Shown: positions 9,134 to 19,477, counted from the stretch's first letter. The stretch is DNA of 64,000 nt from Bacteroides ihuae (GCF_900104585.1 NZ_FNVX01000006.1:310001-374000); one strand, 5' to 3'. Notes: generated by a model from the letters alone, not told the origin. Numbers and translations are program-made.

Positions 9134-10453
9134 TTATTCAACAGGTACTACACGAATGTTGTCTATACAGATAATCGGATTACAGTCTGTGCCAAGCACA
9201 CCACCATTCCAAACGAAGAAGGTAAGTCCTGTCATACGACTCTTATCCAAAGCATTGGCAGACTTATTACCATCATGAGTTTTATTAAATTCTGATAGCT
9301 TCATAGAAACTGTCAGCCATTTATTGCCTGTATCATAAGAGCCGGAATCTTTCCATGGAATCCACAAACCACGAGGCGTAGCAGTATTGCTAAAATAACC
9401 ATTATTCCCTGTATTAATCGTCACATCTTCATTAGAAGAGAAAATAACCTGCAACGCACTTGACATCCAAGGGTTGGAGGTCGGTACATAGATTTCAAAC
9501 TTCAATTGCAGATGATTGACTCCATATTTCTCTATCATTTCTGCAAATTCAGGCAAAGAAGATAATTCAGGATATTCCTTAGGTGGATTCTTAACTGAAC
9601 CAGGCCAATAATTGAATGAAAATTCATTTTCAGCCCAAGTTGCGCCTACTGCACCTCCCATAGCACCTCCAAAATAAAGATAGGGACCGTCAATACCTAC
9701 AGGATCTGAATTTCGAACAACACCGTTACGCCAGCCGTTAGCAAGAGCAAAACCACCATGAGAGCCATCCCAATCAAATAAAATATTACGCTTATCCATA
9801 TATTGAAATTTGGAACGTCCGGTACCATAGATAGACTTCACATTAATATAGCCATCAAGAGAATTGTTTGGGATAATAAAACTAACCGTTGTTTTCGTAA
9901 TATTGGTAATTTCAGTAACTCCAATATTTCCAGGCATTGTTATTGTCAACGGAACATTAGGATCATCTAAAAAGTAGTCACCATAAATCGTTACTTCACT
10001 ACCCGGCTTAGCATACTCGCAAGACATGGAGTTCACAGCAGGAGTCGGTACAAGGACCTTAAAATCATAGGCGATAGTGTCTTTTGATTTTGTTATCATA
10101 TAGATTTTATCGGTAACTTTAGCCGGAATAGTTTTAGGCACATCAATGAGTAATGTGTGATCGGTAATGTAACTCGTATTCAAAACAGCCTTTTGATCAT
10201 TGAAATAAAGTTCGTAAATGCTACGCAGATTATCTCCGACTAAGCATACGGTATTTGCCATATAAGCTCCACTTAACAAGGAGTCCGCAACTTGAGGAAG
10301 CGGTAAGCGTATATATTTAACAGTAGGTAATCCTCCTGCAACTTCATACTTATCCGGCTCATCTTCGCAGGCAGCCATTGAAAAACCCGCAATTATAATC
10401 GCAGCCGCAAAGAACCAATTCATATATTTATTGTTTTTCATCTTTTTCAGCAT
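9134..10453 (-). CDS. Surface glycan-binding lipoprotein (two Ig-like domains plus C-terminal binding domain)
   Basis: A 439-residue lipoprotein with the lipobox cysteine at about Cys29 (MAAC). Two IPT/TIG-like segments follow (NTVCLVGDNLRSIYELYF and EVTIYGDYFLDD), then from about residue 220 a domain that reads like a carbohydrate-binding sandwich, rich in Trp/Tyr and Gly. It lies immediately after SusD (5-base gap), the usual place for a SusE-like protein. It is expected to sit on the cell surface with SusCD and capture mannan chains. The binding specificity and the exact fold of the C-terminal domain cannot be read directly. Confidence 0.82.
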   Translation of the reverse strand: MLKKMKNNKYMNWFFAAAIIIAGFSMAACEDEPDKYEVAGGLPTVKYIRLPLPQVADSLLSGAYMANTVCLVGDNLRSIYELYFNDQKAVLNTSYITDHTLLIDVPKTIPAKVTDKIYMITKSKDTIAYDFKVLVPTPAVNSMSCEYAKPGSEVTIYGDYFLDDPNVPLTITMPGNIGVTEITNITKTTVSFIIPNNSLDGYINVKSIYGTGRSKFQYMDKRNILFDWDGSHGGFALANGWRNGVVRNSDPVGIDGPYLYFGGAMGGAVGATWAENEFSFNYWPGSVKNPPKEYPELSSLPEFAEMIEKYGVNHLQLKFEIYVPTSNPWMSSALQVIFSSNEDVTINTGNNGYFSNTATPRGLWIPWKDSGSYDTGNKWLTVSMKLSEFNKTHDGNKSANALDKSRMTGLTFFVWNGGVLGTDCNPIICIDNIRVVPVE

Positions 10454-10458
10454 TAAAA

Positions 10459-12186
10459 TTAATAACTAAATTCACTACGTACATCCACATGAATAGGGTC
10501 TTTCATCAAGTTGGGATTAAATACCACATCTTCCGTTGGGAAAGGCAAAGTAAAGCTTGATATAGTTACGTTCGGTGCCTTGGCTTCTGGATTATAACGT
10601 TGGTCATCCGGATTAACAACATAAGATTTATTTTCATAATAACCCTTATACAAACTATTCAACCCATAATATACATCACGGCGTTGAGATTTCAATTCGT
10701 TAATGGCACGTTGCGGATCATAATATGACAAGCGTACGTAATCATACCAACGATCACCTTCACACGCTAATTCCAGACGCCGTTCTTTCCAGACTTGCTC
10801 CCAAGTAATGGATTCAGGACGAGGGGCAGAAGCCACAGCACGATGACGAACAGTATAAAACGCATCAATCGCACTTGCGTCAGTAGTAGAAGCATTATTT
10901 CCAATTTTAGCCTCAGCGTAGATGAGATAGACATCTGACAAACGCAAGATATGTGTACTCAATCCACTAACCATATTACCGGCAGAAATGCCTAGCCCTA
11001 CGACATGATCATTGGCATTACCATACAGCTGTTTTACTGCGTTAGCACCTGTTCCTGATTGTAATTCACCCGGCCCACCGGCCCCGTAGTTTTCTTTATC
11101 ATAAATAAACTTCAGATAATCGAATCCACCTTTATCCTGCCAGAAATATTCATAAACATCTCCCGCCATCATCATAGTGGCCTTGCGTCGACTATCCGTA
11201 TCCGTACGATTTGAAGGAGATTCAAGTACGCTTACACCAAAAGCCTCCTGCAGATCAACAGAAGGACCACCGTAACCTCCCCAGCAGTCTCCAAACTCAT
11301 CGAAACCTACCATAGCCAAATCAGATTGTAATGTGTTTTGAGCAGTCCAAGGATCACGAGTTGGATACCAATGCCAAGAAATCAAACATTCACGATTTTT
11401 ATTGTTCGCTAAACGAAATACATCAGAATAGCTCTTTAATAAACTACGCCCGGAATTATCAATGACATCTTTCGCATAAGAAGCAGCCTTATCCAAATCT
11501 TCTTGGTTGCGAGTGCCCGATTGTCCAAGACCGGATTTTGTGAGATAAACCTTTGCCATCAGGCCTTTGGCTGAATATTGATCAATGCGCCCATCCTCAC
11601 CTTTAGACGGCAATAGCTCAATAGCCTTCTCTAATGTCATAATAATGTATTCATATACATCAGTTGCCTCTATCCTAAATTTCGAATTATATGTTCCGCT
11701 GGCAAGTTCTGCAGTATTATCATGTATAATAGGTACTGCTCCAAACGAACGTACCAAATAGAAATAAGCCATCGCTTTCCAAACCAAGCATTCGCCCATG
11801 CATTGATTAATAACGGACTGAGAAGCATTAGCTGTTTTCAGACGAGCATAAACAGTATTGGCATGGCCATTCACCGCCCACAAAGAATAGGACATATTTA
11901 CCAAATCGGCGTCAGTACCATTCACTGTAAAATCCAAATAAGGGCTACTCCCCATATAATAATTACCCGATAGTACTTCTCCAACTTTAATAAATCCACG
12001 CTGAAAATCATACCATGGTGAATTATAGAGATAATTGACACCTTGTATGCATTGTTCATCGTTCTGGTAGAAGTTAGCTTCATTATAGTTATCCTCTGCC
12101 GGACGGTTCAGGAAATCCTCACAGGAAGAAATAGTCATTCCCAATACAGCGGCAAATATTAAATATTTAAATTCCTTGATTTTCAT
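10459..12186 (-). CDS. SusD-like starch/mannan-binding lipoprotein (RagB/SusD family)
   Basis: A 575-residue SusD homologue: lipoprotein signal with Cys22 (ISSC), then the family start motif EDFLNRPAEDNYNEANFY. The TPR-bearing N-terminal region continues with family features such as MAYFYLVRSFGAVPI, and the C-terminal RagB domain includes VWKERRLELACEGDRWYDYVR. SusD proteins form the lid of the outer-membrane SusC barrel and bind the oligosaccharide. The gene starts 19 bases after the SusC stop codon, so they share a transcript. The glycan is inferred to be mannan from the enzymes downstream. Confidence 0.95.
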   Translation of the reverse strand: MKIKEFKYLIFAAVLGMTISSCEDFLNRPAEDNYNEANFYQNDEQCIQGVNYLYNSPWYDFQRGFIKVGEVLSGNYYMGSSPYLDFTVNGTDADLVNMSYSLWAVNGHANTVYARLKTANASQSVINQCMGECLVWKAMAYFYLVRSFGAVPIIHDNTAELASGTYNSKFRIEATDVYEYIIMTLEKAIELLPSKGEDGRIDQYSAKGLMAKVYLTKSGLGQSGTRNQEDLDKAASYAKDVIDNSGRSLLKSYSDVFRLANNKNRECLISWHWYPTRDPWTAQNTLQSDLAMVGFDEFGDCWGGYGGPSVDLQEAFGVSVLESPSNRTDTDSRRKATMMMAGDVYEYFWQDKGGFDYLKFIYDKENYGAGGPGELQSGTGANAVKQLYGNANDHVVGLGISAGNMVSGLSTHILRLSDVYLIYAEAKIGNNASTTDASAIDAFYTVRHRAVASAPRPESITWEQVWKERRLELACEGDRWYDYVRLSYYDPQRAINELKSQRRDVYYGLNSLYKGYYENKSYVVNPDDQRYNPEAKAPNVTISSFTLPFPTEDVVFNPNLMKDPIHVDVRSEFSY

Positions 12187-12205
12187 ATATCTTTAATTTT
12201 AGGTA

Positions 12206-15200
12206 TTAGAAAGAAACATTTAGACCGAATGAATAAACCGTCGGTGACGGATAACGTCCATTATCTAAGCCATAAACATTGGCGTTGGCTGTGTTGACCC
12301 CAATCTCAGGATCATAACCATCGTATTTGGTGATCGTTAATAGATTTTGGATATTGGCATATAGACGCAAACTTCCCAAACCTACTTTCTTTATCATACT
12401 ATTTGGAAATGTATAACCTAAAGTAATATTCTTGAGACGAATATAAGAGCCATCTTCAATGTAACGGTCGCTGATACGGTCGTTATCATTGGGATCTTGG
12501 ATCGAGGGACGAGGAATAGAAGTATTTGGATTATTAACTTTCACATTCGTTACGTCATCATACCACTTTCCACCATTAGCGTATGCCTTGTTCGGATCAA
12601 TTGGAACTAGTTCTGCACGATCCGCTATAGTATTCAATTGATTACTCCATGCAGTATTCATATGTGTCAATTTCATACTCAAGTAATTAAAAACCTTATT
12701 TCCATAAGAGCCATTAATAAAGACTGACAAATCAAAGTTCTTATAACGAAATGTATTAGTCCAACCAAATGTAAAATCGGGCATTGGAGAACCGATATTG
12801 GTCTTATCATAGTCATTTATTACACCATCTGGTTTTCCATCAGGTCCACTGAGATCTTTATATTTCATATCACCTACCCAAACTGTATTTGCCCGATTAA
12901 AGACTCCGTCAGCCGGATATTTCTCAGGTTTTGCAGATGCCTGCAAATCTTCCAAATCTTTGTAAACACCATCACAAACATAGCCATAAAAGTTAAACAA
13001 CGACTCACCTATCCTTGAGACACTAACCACATCTGACCATTGTCCATAACCCACAATCTGTCCACTCGATGTTCCGGCCAGTCCTCTCAATTTGTTTTTA
13101 TTAAAAGAAATCTGGAAATCAGAATCCCATTGAAACTTACCTATAACAGGATGCGTATTCAAAGAAAGTTCTATACCCTTATTCTCTATGTTACCATAGT
13201 TACCATAAGGAGCTGCTAATGCAGAAGAACCATTTCCTGATGTACCCATATAAGATGGTAATTGTAAAGGCATCAACATATCAGTAGACACTTTCTTATA
13301 CCAATCGGCTGTTAAATTAACGCGATCCTGAAATAAAGATAAATCAATACCGACATTCCACTGTTCTTGAGCTTCCCATTTTATAGATGTATTTGGAATA
13401 TTAGCCGGACGATATCCCATACCCAATCCTGAAGGCATTCTTGAAATTGTAGTACCCCATTTATAACCACCTATATTGGAATTACCGGTTTGTCCCCAAC
13501 CTAAACGTAATTTACCGTTGTTCACTACTCCTTTAAAAGGCTCAAAGAATTTTTCATTAGAAAAGCGCCAAGACCCAGCTAATGAATGAAAGCCTGCCCA
13601 ACGATTATTGGGACCGAAATTAGAAGAACCATCGTAGCGGTAAGTATATGTAGCCAAATAACGTTCCGCATAATTATATGTCAAACGAGTAAAGAAAGAA
13701 GCCATTGAAGAACTACCAAAACCAGCATTAATTGTTGGAGTTCCTGAGCCCAAAGCTGGATTATGAACTTCATCAGAAGGAAGTCCTGTATTAAAGATGC
13801 TAGTAAAGTCATAATTAGACTCCCAACATTCCTGACCAATCATAGCTGTAAAATGATGATCTTGAATGTTATCTGTATAAGTTATATAGTTCTTCAATTG
13901 CCAAAAAGTACTACTATTTTTCTGAATGCCGCTTTCATTGCTTTGGCGTTTCCATGTACCTAAATCTATCATTGGTTTGTAGCGATCACCTTTTGATGAA
14001 CTGATATCATAGCCTAATTCAGCATGCCATACCAATTTTTTAATCGGAGAGATATCAAAGAAAATATTTCCCGTCAATTTCTGGCGATCTAGCAAGATAT
14101 CATCCTTTAAAGCCAGAGCAATAGGGTTTGGATTAGTGTAACCTTCGCGAACTATTGTCGCATAATTCCCGTCTATATCATAGATCGGAATATCAGGAAT
14201 AGTTTGCAAAGAATAATTAATAATACCTTGATCACTATCTGCCAATTTTAAATCTTCAGCAGTAGCTGAATAAGTAGCACTCAAACCTATTTTCAGCCAC
14301 TCCTTCAACTGACTATCCAGATTGGTTCGGAAGGAATAACGATTGAAGTTTGAGCCAATCAAAGTACCATCTTGATCCATGTAAGAAGCTGATACATAAT
14401 ATTTTATTTTATCTGTACCACCTTGCGCTGATATTTGATGTTGCTGTTGCAGAGCTGTCTGAAAAACGGCATCTTGCCAGTTAGTTCCTGTTCCAAGTAA
14501 AGAAGGATCAGCATAATAGTTATCTCCTTCTAATTGGACGGTAGATACCAGATCATTATAAAATTCAGCATATTCGCGAAGATTCATCATATCCAAACGC
14601 TTTGTCTGACGCTGAACAGCAAACATGCCATCATAGGTGAATTTAGCTTCACCTGCTTTACCACGTTTGGTCGTAATCAAGACAACACCATTAGAGCCTT
14701 GTGCGCCATAGATTGCAGTAGCAGATGCATCCTTCAATATTTCCATGGATAAAATATCCGAAGGGTTTATGGTAGATAACGGTGAAATGGTAGAAACCGC
14801 ACCATTACCAAGAGCATCTCCTAAACCAAAGTCAGATCCTCTTTGTCCTCCGCCTTGCACAATCACACCATCAATTACGTATAGAGGTTCTGCACCGGCA
14901 AGGATAGTAGACTGACCACGAACACGGATAGAAGATGAAGATCCCGGAGCACCGGAAGTCGAAACAGCAGTCACACCTGCTGCACGGCCCTGAAAGGATT
15001 GATCAAGGTTCGTTATCACCGAACCTTTGATTTTATCTTCACTCATGGAGACTGATGCACCAGAGAGGTCACTCTTTTTCATTGTGCCATAACCCACTAC
15101 TACTACTTCATCAAGCAGTTCAGTATCTTCTTTCATCGAAACATTGAGAGTCTTCTGTCCGGGCTTAATTGTTATTTCCTGAGTCTTATACCCCATACAA

Positions 15201-15424
15201 GAAACAACCAGAACATTTTTACCTGCGGGAATATTTACGCTAAATCCTCCGCTTATATCAGAAATAGTACCCGAAGTAGTACCTTTCACGAGTATATTGG
15301 CACCAATCATCGGAGAACCATCGTTCGCATCGGTAATTGTACCGGTAACATGGGTTTGTTGGGCCATCACATGGCAACTCACAAAGAGTGCCGTTAGAAA
15401 CAACAGAATGTTCTTCATTTTCAT
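12206..15424 (-). CDS. SusC-like TonB-dependent outer-membrane transporter
   Basis: A 1072-residue transporter for oligosaccharides. In order: signal peptide (to about residue 21, VMAQQ), a carboxypeptidase-regulatory-like domain (about 25-97), a TonB-box-like DEVVVVGYG (105-113), a plug with the SusC/RagA signature (GGQRGSDFG, LKDASATAIYGAQGSNGVVLITTKRGK), and a C-terminal beta-barrel ending in Phe (SFGLNVSF), as expected for BAM-dependent assembly. Together with SusD it imports mannan oligosaccharides using TonB energy. A consensus promoter lies 40 to 70 bases upstream, so SusC heads the main PUL transcript. Confidence 0.96.
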   Translation of the reverse strand: MKMKNILLFLTALFVSCHVMAQQTHVTGTITDANDGSPMIGANILVKGTTSGTISDISGGFSVNIPAGKNVLVVSCMGYKTQEITIKPGQKTLNVSMKEDTELLDEVVVVGYGTMKKSDLSGASVSMSEDKIKGSVITNLDQSFQGRAAGVTAVSTSGAPGSSSSIRVRGQSTILAGAEPLYVIDGVIVQGGGQRGSDFGLGDALGNGAVSTISPLSTINPSDILSMEILKDASATAIYGAQGSNGVVLITTKRGKAGEAKFTYDGMFAVQRQTKRLDMMNLREYAEFYNDLVSTVQLEGDNYYADPSLLGTGTNWQDAVFQTALQQQHQISAQGGTDKIKYYVSASYMDQDGTLIGSNFNRYSFRTNLDSQLKEWLKIGLSATYSATAEDLKLADSDQGIINYSLQTIPDIPIYDIDGNYATIVREGYTNPNPIALALKDDILLDRQKLTGNIFFDISPIKKLVWHAELGYDISSSKGDRYKPMIDLGTWKRQSNESGIQKNSSTFWQLKNYITYTDNIQDHHFTAMIGQECWESNYDFTSIFNTGLPSDEVHNPALGSGTPTINAGFGSSSMASFFTRLTYNYAERYLATYTYRYDGSSNFGPNNRWAGFHSLAGSWRFSNEKFFEPFKGVVNNGKLRLGWGQTGNSNIGGYKWGTTISRMPSGLGMGYRPANIPNTSIKWEAQEQWNVGIDLSLFQDRVNLTADWYKKVSTDMLMPLQLPSYMGTSGNGSSALAAPYGNYGNIENKGIELSLNTHPVIGKFQWDSDFQISFNKNKLRGLAGTSSGQIVGYGQWSDVVSVSRIGESLFNFYGYVCDGVYKDLEDLQASAKPEKYPADGVFNRANTVWVGDMKYKDLSGPDGKPDGVINDYDKTNIGSPMPDFTFGWTNTFRYKNFDLSVFINGSYGNKVFNYLSMKLTHMNTAWSNQLNTIADRAELVPIDPNKAYANGGKWYDDVTNVKVNNPNTSIPRPSIQDPNDNDRISDRYIEDGSYIRLKNITLGYTFPNSMIKKVGLGSLRLYANIQNLLTITKYDGYDPEIGVNTANANVYGLDNGRYPSPTVYSFGLNVSF

Positions 15425-15463
15425 ATATAATTAGATTTTAAAGATAACGTGATTTTACAATAA

Positions 15464-15495
15464 CAAAGATAGATTTATACAAACTTCAGAACAAA
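15464..15495 (-). promoter_or_regulatory. Promoter of the SusC-SusD operon
   Basis: On the minus strand, TTTG (15492-15495) is followed after 20 bases by TATCTTTG (15464-15471), a full match to the Bacteroides -33/-7 pattern (TTTG, about 19-21 bases, TAnnTTTG). Transcription should start near 15457, giving a leader of about 30 bases before the SusC ATG at 15424. Confidence 0.75.
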
Positions 15496-15593
15496 TACAA
15501 TTTTATCATAAATCAATACTTTATAAATATTTATCGCAATAGAATAATCAAAAAGTTAACTATTACTTGGACAGACACTAAGAATATCTGAGA

Positions 15594-16886
15594 TTATTTA
15601 ATCCCCATCTGCTTCCATAGCCACTTATTCCATTCATCATACTGTTCTTGATACCAATAATGGCCAGTCTCCAGATATGGGTGTAACTCTTTAGGAGATG
15701 CAATGCAGTTATAAGCAGCAGACATAGAAGTCGGCGGACAAACTTCATCATTATATCCCCAGCTAAACCAACCAGGAACAGATAGACGACGAGCAAAATT
15801 GACAACGTCATAGTAACGAGTTGCCTCTAACTCAGTTTTGTCTGAATTCTCTTTTTGATAAAAATAATGGGGCCATCCACATGCTCTTTTATTTAATGAG
15901 GCAACCAGATCACACATGGCCGGATGTACGGCTGCAAAGAAAGTAACACGTTTATCTAATGCTGCTGTTACAACGGAAAGTGCACCTCCCTGACTGGAGC
16001 CAGTTACTCCTAAAGCATTACCATTGTATTGAGGTAAGCTACAAATAAAATCGACTGCACGAACAGCACCTATAAATACTCGTTTATAATAGAATGCATC
16101 ACGATTATTCTTATTTATATCCCAATAGCAGAACAAGGCACCATATACTAATTTATCATAGTATTCTTGAGTCATCGTTACAGGAATTCCATGAACTCCT
16201 ATTTCAAGCGTTATAGCTCCTTTGGAAGCTGTCGCTATATCACCATAATACGTACGGATACCTGCTCCCGGCACACGTAACAAAGCAGGATATTTCCCAC
16301 CTTTCTTGGGCATGCATAGAATACCATAAGTACGAGAGCCCCAACGCATATTCTGAAAACTAACTTCATATACATTTACCGTTTCTGTGCAGCGCTCGGG
16401 TAAGAGCAGCATTGTGGGTTCAAGTGCCGTCTTGCGGACTTCACTCAATGAGGTAGCCCAGAAAGCGTCAAAATCTTCAGGCAAAGTAGCGAATGGAGTG
16501 ATTTTTTCCGGTTGGTAAGCTGCAGTTGCCAAGCCTTCATAAGTACGCTCACCAACATAAGCTTTCACTTTGCAACGCAAAAAACCGGACTCCGTCATAC
16601 GTCCTTTTACGACCAATTTACCATCCTTCAGCAAAATTTGCTTTTTTATCTCTGCAGGATACATTTCAGGGCCTAATTCATAATCAATCGTTACGTCTTT
16701 CAATAGATTCTGAGCCTTGAAAACTTGTATCGTGAAAGTACTATTTTCACCAATGTTATATTTCCAATCAGAATGATCAGGAGATACTACAACCCTTATC
16801 TCATTTCCTCTCACTTGAGCCGAAGTAGATTGCACAAGCCAGCAACTTAGCAATACTCCTGAAATTATGTACTTAATGCAATTCAT
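15594..16886 (-). CDS. CE7-type acetyl esterase (acetylxylan esterase family, AXE1)
   Basis: A 430-residue alpha/beta-hydrolase with a signal peptide (cleavage near TSAQ, residues 21-24). An N-terminal beta-rich domain of about 125 residues precedes the AXE1 catalytic domain. The triad is visible: Ser298 in VTGSSQGGAL, Asp380 in WGYNDEV and His409 in ETGHYW. CE7 esterases remove acetyl groups from short xylan or mannan oligomers. In this locus acetylated glucomannan or galactomannan is the likely target. Its ATG overlaps the GH5 stop codon (ATGA), so the two are translationally coupled. Annotators may name it acetylxylan esterase, but nothing here points to xylan. Confidence 0.88.
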   Translation of the reverse strand: MNCIKYIISGVLLSCWLVQSTSAQVRGNEIRVVVSPDHSDWKYNIGENSTFTIQVFKAQNLLKDVTIDYELGPEMYPAEIKKQILLKDGKLVVKGRMTESGFLRCKVKAYVGERTYEGLATAAYQPEKITPFATLPEDFDAFWATSLSEVRKTALEPTMLLLPERCTETVNVYEVSFQNMRWGSRTYGILCMPKKGGKYPALLRVPGAGIRTYYGDIATASKGAITLEIGVHGIPVTMTQEYYDKLVYGALFCYWDINKNNRDAFYYKRVFIGAVRAVDFICSLPQYNGNALGVTGSSQGGALSVVTAALDKRVTFFAAVHPAMCDLVASLNKRACGWPHYFYQKENSDKTELEATRYYDVVNFARRLSVPGWFSWGYNDEVCPPTSMSAAYNCIASPKELHPYLETGHYWYQEQYDEWNKWLWKQMGIK

Positions 16887-18217
16887 TGTGCTATTTTTTC
16901 CTTATTCATCAGTTTATCATTAGCTGTCTTTATTATATCAACGGTCGTATCTGTAGCAAACACAGAATTCAATCCTTGTTCTTCCTGAGCCGGATCACCG
17001 GTATAATCATCTCCTTTCTTCCAATATATGTGCTTAGTAGAAGGATTGGCAAAGCCTCCCCACCCCCAGAAGTTGCATCCGGGAAGCAATCTATTGGAAG
17101 CAGTTTTATCAATAATTAAGTGAAAAACATACGCATAATAGTTGTCTCTCACATTCGTGCTACTCTCTTTTGAAAATTGAAAGCCATCCCGGGGAAAGCC
17201 AAATTCTTCAAGCACTACAGGTTTGTTATATTTCACAGCAACGGCCAAATGTTCATCAATATATTTCTTCGTATTTTCTTTTGCTAGCTCTACTTTCTCT
17301 TGCAAGCTATCTTTCGTTACCCAGTCCCAGTTGTAAGGCCATATATGAATATTCATATAATCCACATTTGCATCAGCATGAATCTTCTCGAACAAAGTAA
17401 TATCTTCTTCGCAGCCATGCTTGCCTTCACTGCCCGTCGAAACTAAATGGTTTTTATCCAAGGATTTAATCAGCGCAGCCACATCTGCTATCCATGCAGC
17501 AAAAAAAGGTTTGTTCTCATCCGAAAAAGCGCGAGGTTCATTACCAATCTGCCAAGACATAATTGCCGGATCATCCACATATTTTAGATGAGTATAGCGA
17601 TTGACGCGTGTGATTATGTCTCGCACATAATTTGCAAACAGAGCTTTTGCACTATCCGATTGTTGATACTGTTTCACATAGCTCATATAGGCTGGCCACC
17701 CATCAACAGCAGGCACAGCAGCTTTCCCATAACCGGCCCATTCCAGATACTGGCCATATCCACCGCTCCATTCCCATGAGTTATTCAGGTAAAGTACAGC
17801 TACCATTTTTCTCTTGCCCATTTCAGCTAACAGGTAATCTAGTCCAGCTAAAATAGTATCATTGTATACCCCGGGAGCTATTTGTAGTGTGGGCTCTACT
17901 TTGGCTGTAATGCCCCGATTGCCATCAGAGCCTACCAATACACGAAGGTTATTTATTCCTATTTTTTTCAAGTAATCAAGTTCTTGATGTAATCGATGCC
18001 GATTGCCGCCTTCTCCCTCAGAAGCTAAGATGGCACCGTACCAGAAATTCGTCCCTATATAAGAATAAGGTGTATTATTCCATAAAAAGTTTCCATTTTC
18101 AATACGAACAAAAGGAGAGGTTTTTGAATTTTGCTTTGCAGAGCACAAGCCTGATAAGGCAATAAGAAGAATTAATAATGATATTTGTTTTGTCATACGA
18201 TTAAAGGTTTTGTTCAT
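16883..18217 (-). CDS. GH5 (subfamily 7-like) endo-beta-1,4-mannanase
   Basis: A 444-residue secreted mannanase. A hydrophobic signal segment lies at residues 11-27, and the GH5 barrel follows with acid/base Glu227 in WQIGNEPRAF and nucleophile Glu338 in VVLEEFGF. The Trp-rich loops (NNSWEWSGGYGQY, HIWPYNWDW) match GH5_7 mannanases. It opens a two-gene unit with the CE7 esterase. Start choice is uncertain: a TAATTTTG box at 18221-18228 would place the transcription start at or past the first ATG, so the ATG at 18196 (MTKQISLL) is a serious alternative that still gives a complete signal peptide. Confidence 0.9.
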   Translation of the reverse strand: MNKTFNRMTKQISLLILLIALSGLCSAKQNSKTSPFVRIENGNFLWNNTPYSYIGTNFWYGAILASEGEGGNRHRLHQELDYLKKIGINNLRVLVGSDGNRGITAKVEPTLQIAPGVYNDTILAGLDYLLAEMGKRKMVAVLYLNNSWEWSGGYGQYLEWAGYGKAAVPAVDGWPAYMSYVKQYQQSDSAKALFANYVRDIITRVNRYTHLKYVDDPAIMSWQIGNEPRAFSDENKPFFAAWIADVAALIKSLDKNHLVSTGSEGKHGCEEDITLFEKIHADANVDYMNIHIWPYNWDWVTKDSLQEKVELAKENTKKYIDEHLAVAVKYNKPVVLEEFGFPRDGFQFSKESSTNVRDNYYAYVFHLIIDKTASNRLLPGCNFWGWGGFANPSTKHIYWKKGDDYTGDPAQEEQGLNSVFATDTTVDIIKTANDKLMNKEKIAQ

Positions 18218-18359
18218 TTACAAAATTAGTATTGTTTAATTAAACTATACAGTATTATTTTATCAATAACTAGTACTTATTGTGCTTTCTTACAAAAAGG
18301 TTATAACATCTATTCTGATTTTATACCATTACAACTATCTTAGTTAGATAAATAAGATA

Positions 18360-18367
18360 TATCTTTG
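18360..18367 (+). promoter_or_regulatory. -7 box of the aldo-keto reductase gene
   Basis: TATCTTTG matches the Bacteroides -7 consensus and lies 28 bases before the ATG at 18396. No clear TTTG is visible at the -33 position, so support is partial. Confidence 0.5.
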
Positions 18368-18395
18368 TGTAACTTAACCTCAATGAATAGAAAAT

Positions 18396-19394
18396 ATGAT
18401 GGCTCCTATTTATTCACCTGACCAAGAGAGATATAACTGCGGAATGAAATATCGCAGATGTGGCAAAAGTGGGATTCTGCTACCCGAACTGTCATTAGGA
18501 CTATGGCATAACTTTGGTAGTGTTGATTCTTTCGAGAACAGTATAAAGATGGCACATTACGCCTTTGATAATGGTATCACCCACTTTGATTTGGCCAATA
18601 ACTATGGACCTTCTTTTGGCTCTGCAGAAGAGACTTTTGGTGCAATAATGAAGAAATCATTCATGCCTTATCGAGATGAACTCTTTATCTCAACAAAAGC
18701 CGGACACGAAATGTGGGCGGGACCTTACGGAGAATGGGGTTCTCGCAAACACCTGATCAGTAGTCTGGATCAAAGTCTGAAACGCATGAATCTGGAATAT
18801 GTTGATATCTTCTATTCTCATCGTTATGACCCCGTCACTCCGCTCGAAGAGACATTACAAGCCTTAGTAGACATCGTCCGTCAAGGAAAAGCACTCTATG
18901 TTGGCATCTCCAAATACCCTAAAGAAGCGGCAGAATTTGCTTACACATATCTTAAAGAAAGAGAGGTTCATTGCCTACTTTATCAGGGACGATACAATAT
19001 GTTCAACCGTGAACCAGAAGAGGGTATTCTGCAACAAACAAAAACTAACGGTAGTGGGTTCATCGCCTTTTCACCACTAGCACAAGGGCTTCTGACCAAT
19101 AGATACATCAACGGTATCCCTAAAGATTCAAGAATAGCTCGCGGAGGCTTCTTGAAAGAGGAACAGCTAACCGAAGTAGTATTAAAGAAGATTAAGGCAC
19201 TAAATGAAATAGCAGCGCAACGTGGACAAACATTGGCCGAGATGGCACTAGCTTGGGTTCTGAAAAATGATTTAGTGACTTCCGTCATCATCGGGGCAAG
19301 CTCTGTCAATCAGCTAAAAGATAACTTAAAAGCTATTGAGAATTGCGCTTTCTCAGCAGAAGAACTAGAAAAGATCAATGCAATATTAGCATAA
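18396..19394 (+). CDS. Aldo/keto reductase (YghZ / L-glyceraldehyde-3-phosphate reductase-like)
   Basis: A 332-residue cytoplasmic NADPH-dependent aldo-keto reductase. The AKR tetrad is visible: Asp65 and Tyr70 in HFDLANNYG, Lys101 in STKAG and His142 in YSHRYDP. The C-terminal cofactor-binding region contains SVIIGASSVNQL. The N-terminal extension CGMKYRRCGKSG and the long GHEMWAGPYGEWGSRKHL loop are typical of the YghZ/Kv-beta-like branch. It is divergent from the PUL and convergent with the AraC gene. The physiological aldehyde is unknown. A link to mannose metabolism is only suggested by position. Confidence 0.88.
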   Translation: MMAPIYSPDQERYNCGMKYRRCGKSGILLPELSLGLWHNFGSVDSFENSIKMAHYAFDNGITHFDLANNYGPSFGSAEETFGAIMKKSFMPYRDELFISTKAGHEMWAGPYGEWGSRKHLISSLDQSLKRMNLEYVDIFYSHRYDPVTPLEETLQALVDIVRQGKALYVGISKYPKEAAEFAYTYLKEREVHCLLYQGRYNMFNREPEEGILQQTKTNGSGFIAFSPLAQGLLTNRYINGIPKDSRIARGGFLKEEQLTEVVLKKIKALNEIAAQRGQTLAEMALAWVLKNDLVTSVIIGASSVNQLKDNLKAIENCAFSAEELEKINAILA

Positions 19395-19477
19395 CGATTA
19401 AAAGGAGATACAAAAAACGGTATTTTATATCAGTGGCATTTTCTGCAAGTTATTCTCGTGAGTTCAATGCAGGAAGT

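Noticed and set aside
15594..16886. Xylan-specific role for the CE7 esterase
   Set aside because: All neighbouring enzymes act on mannan and no xylanase is present, so a mannan acetyl esterase role is preferred despite the family name.
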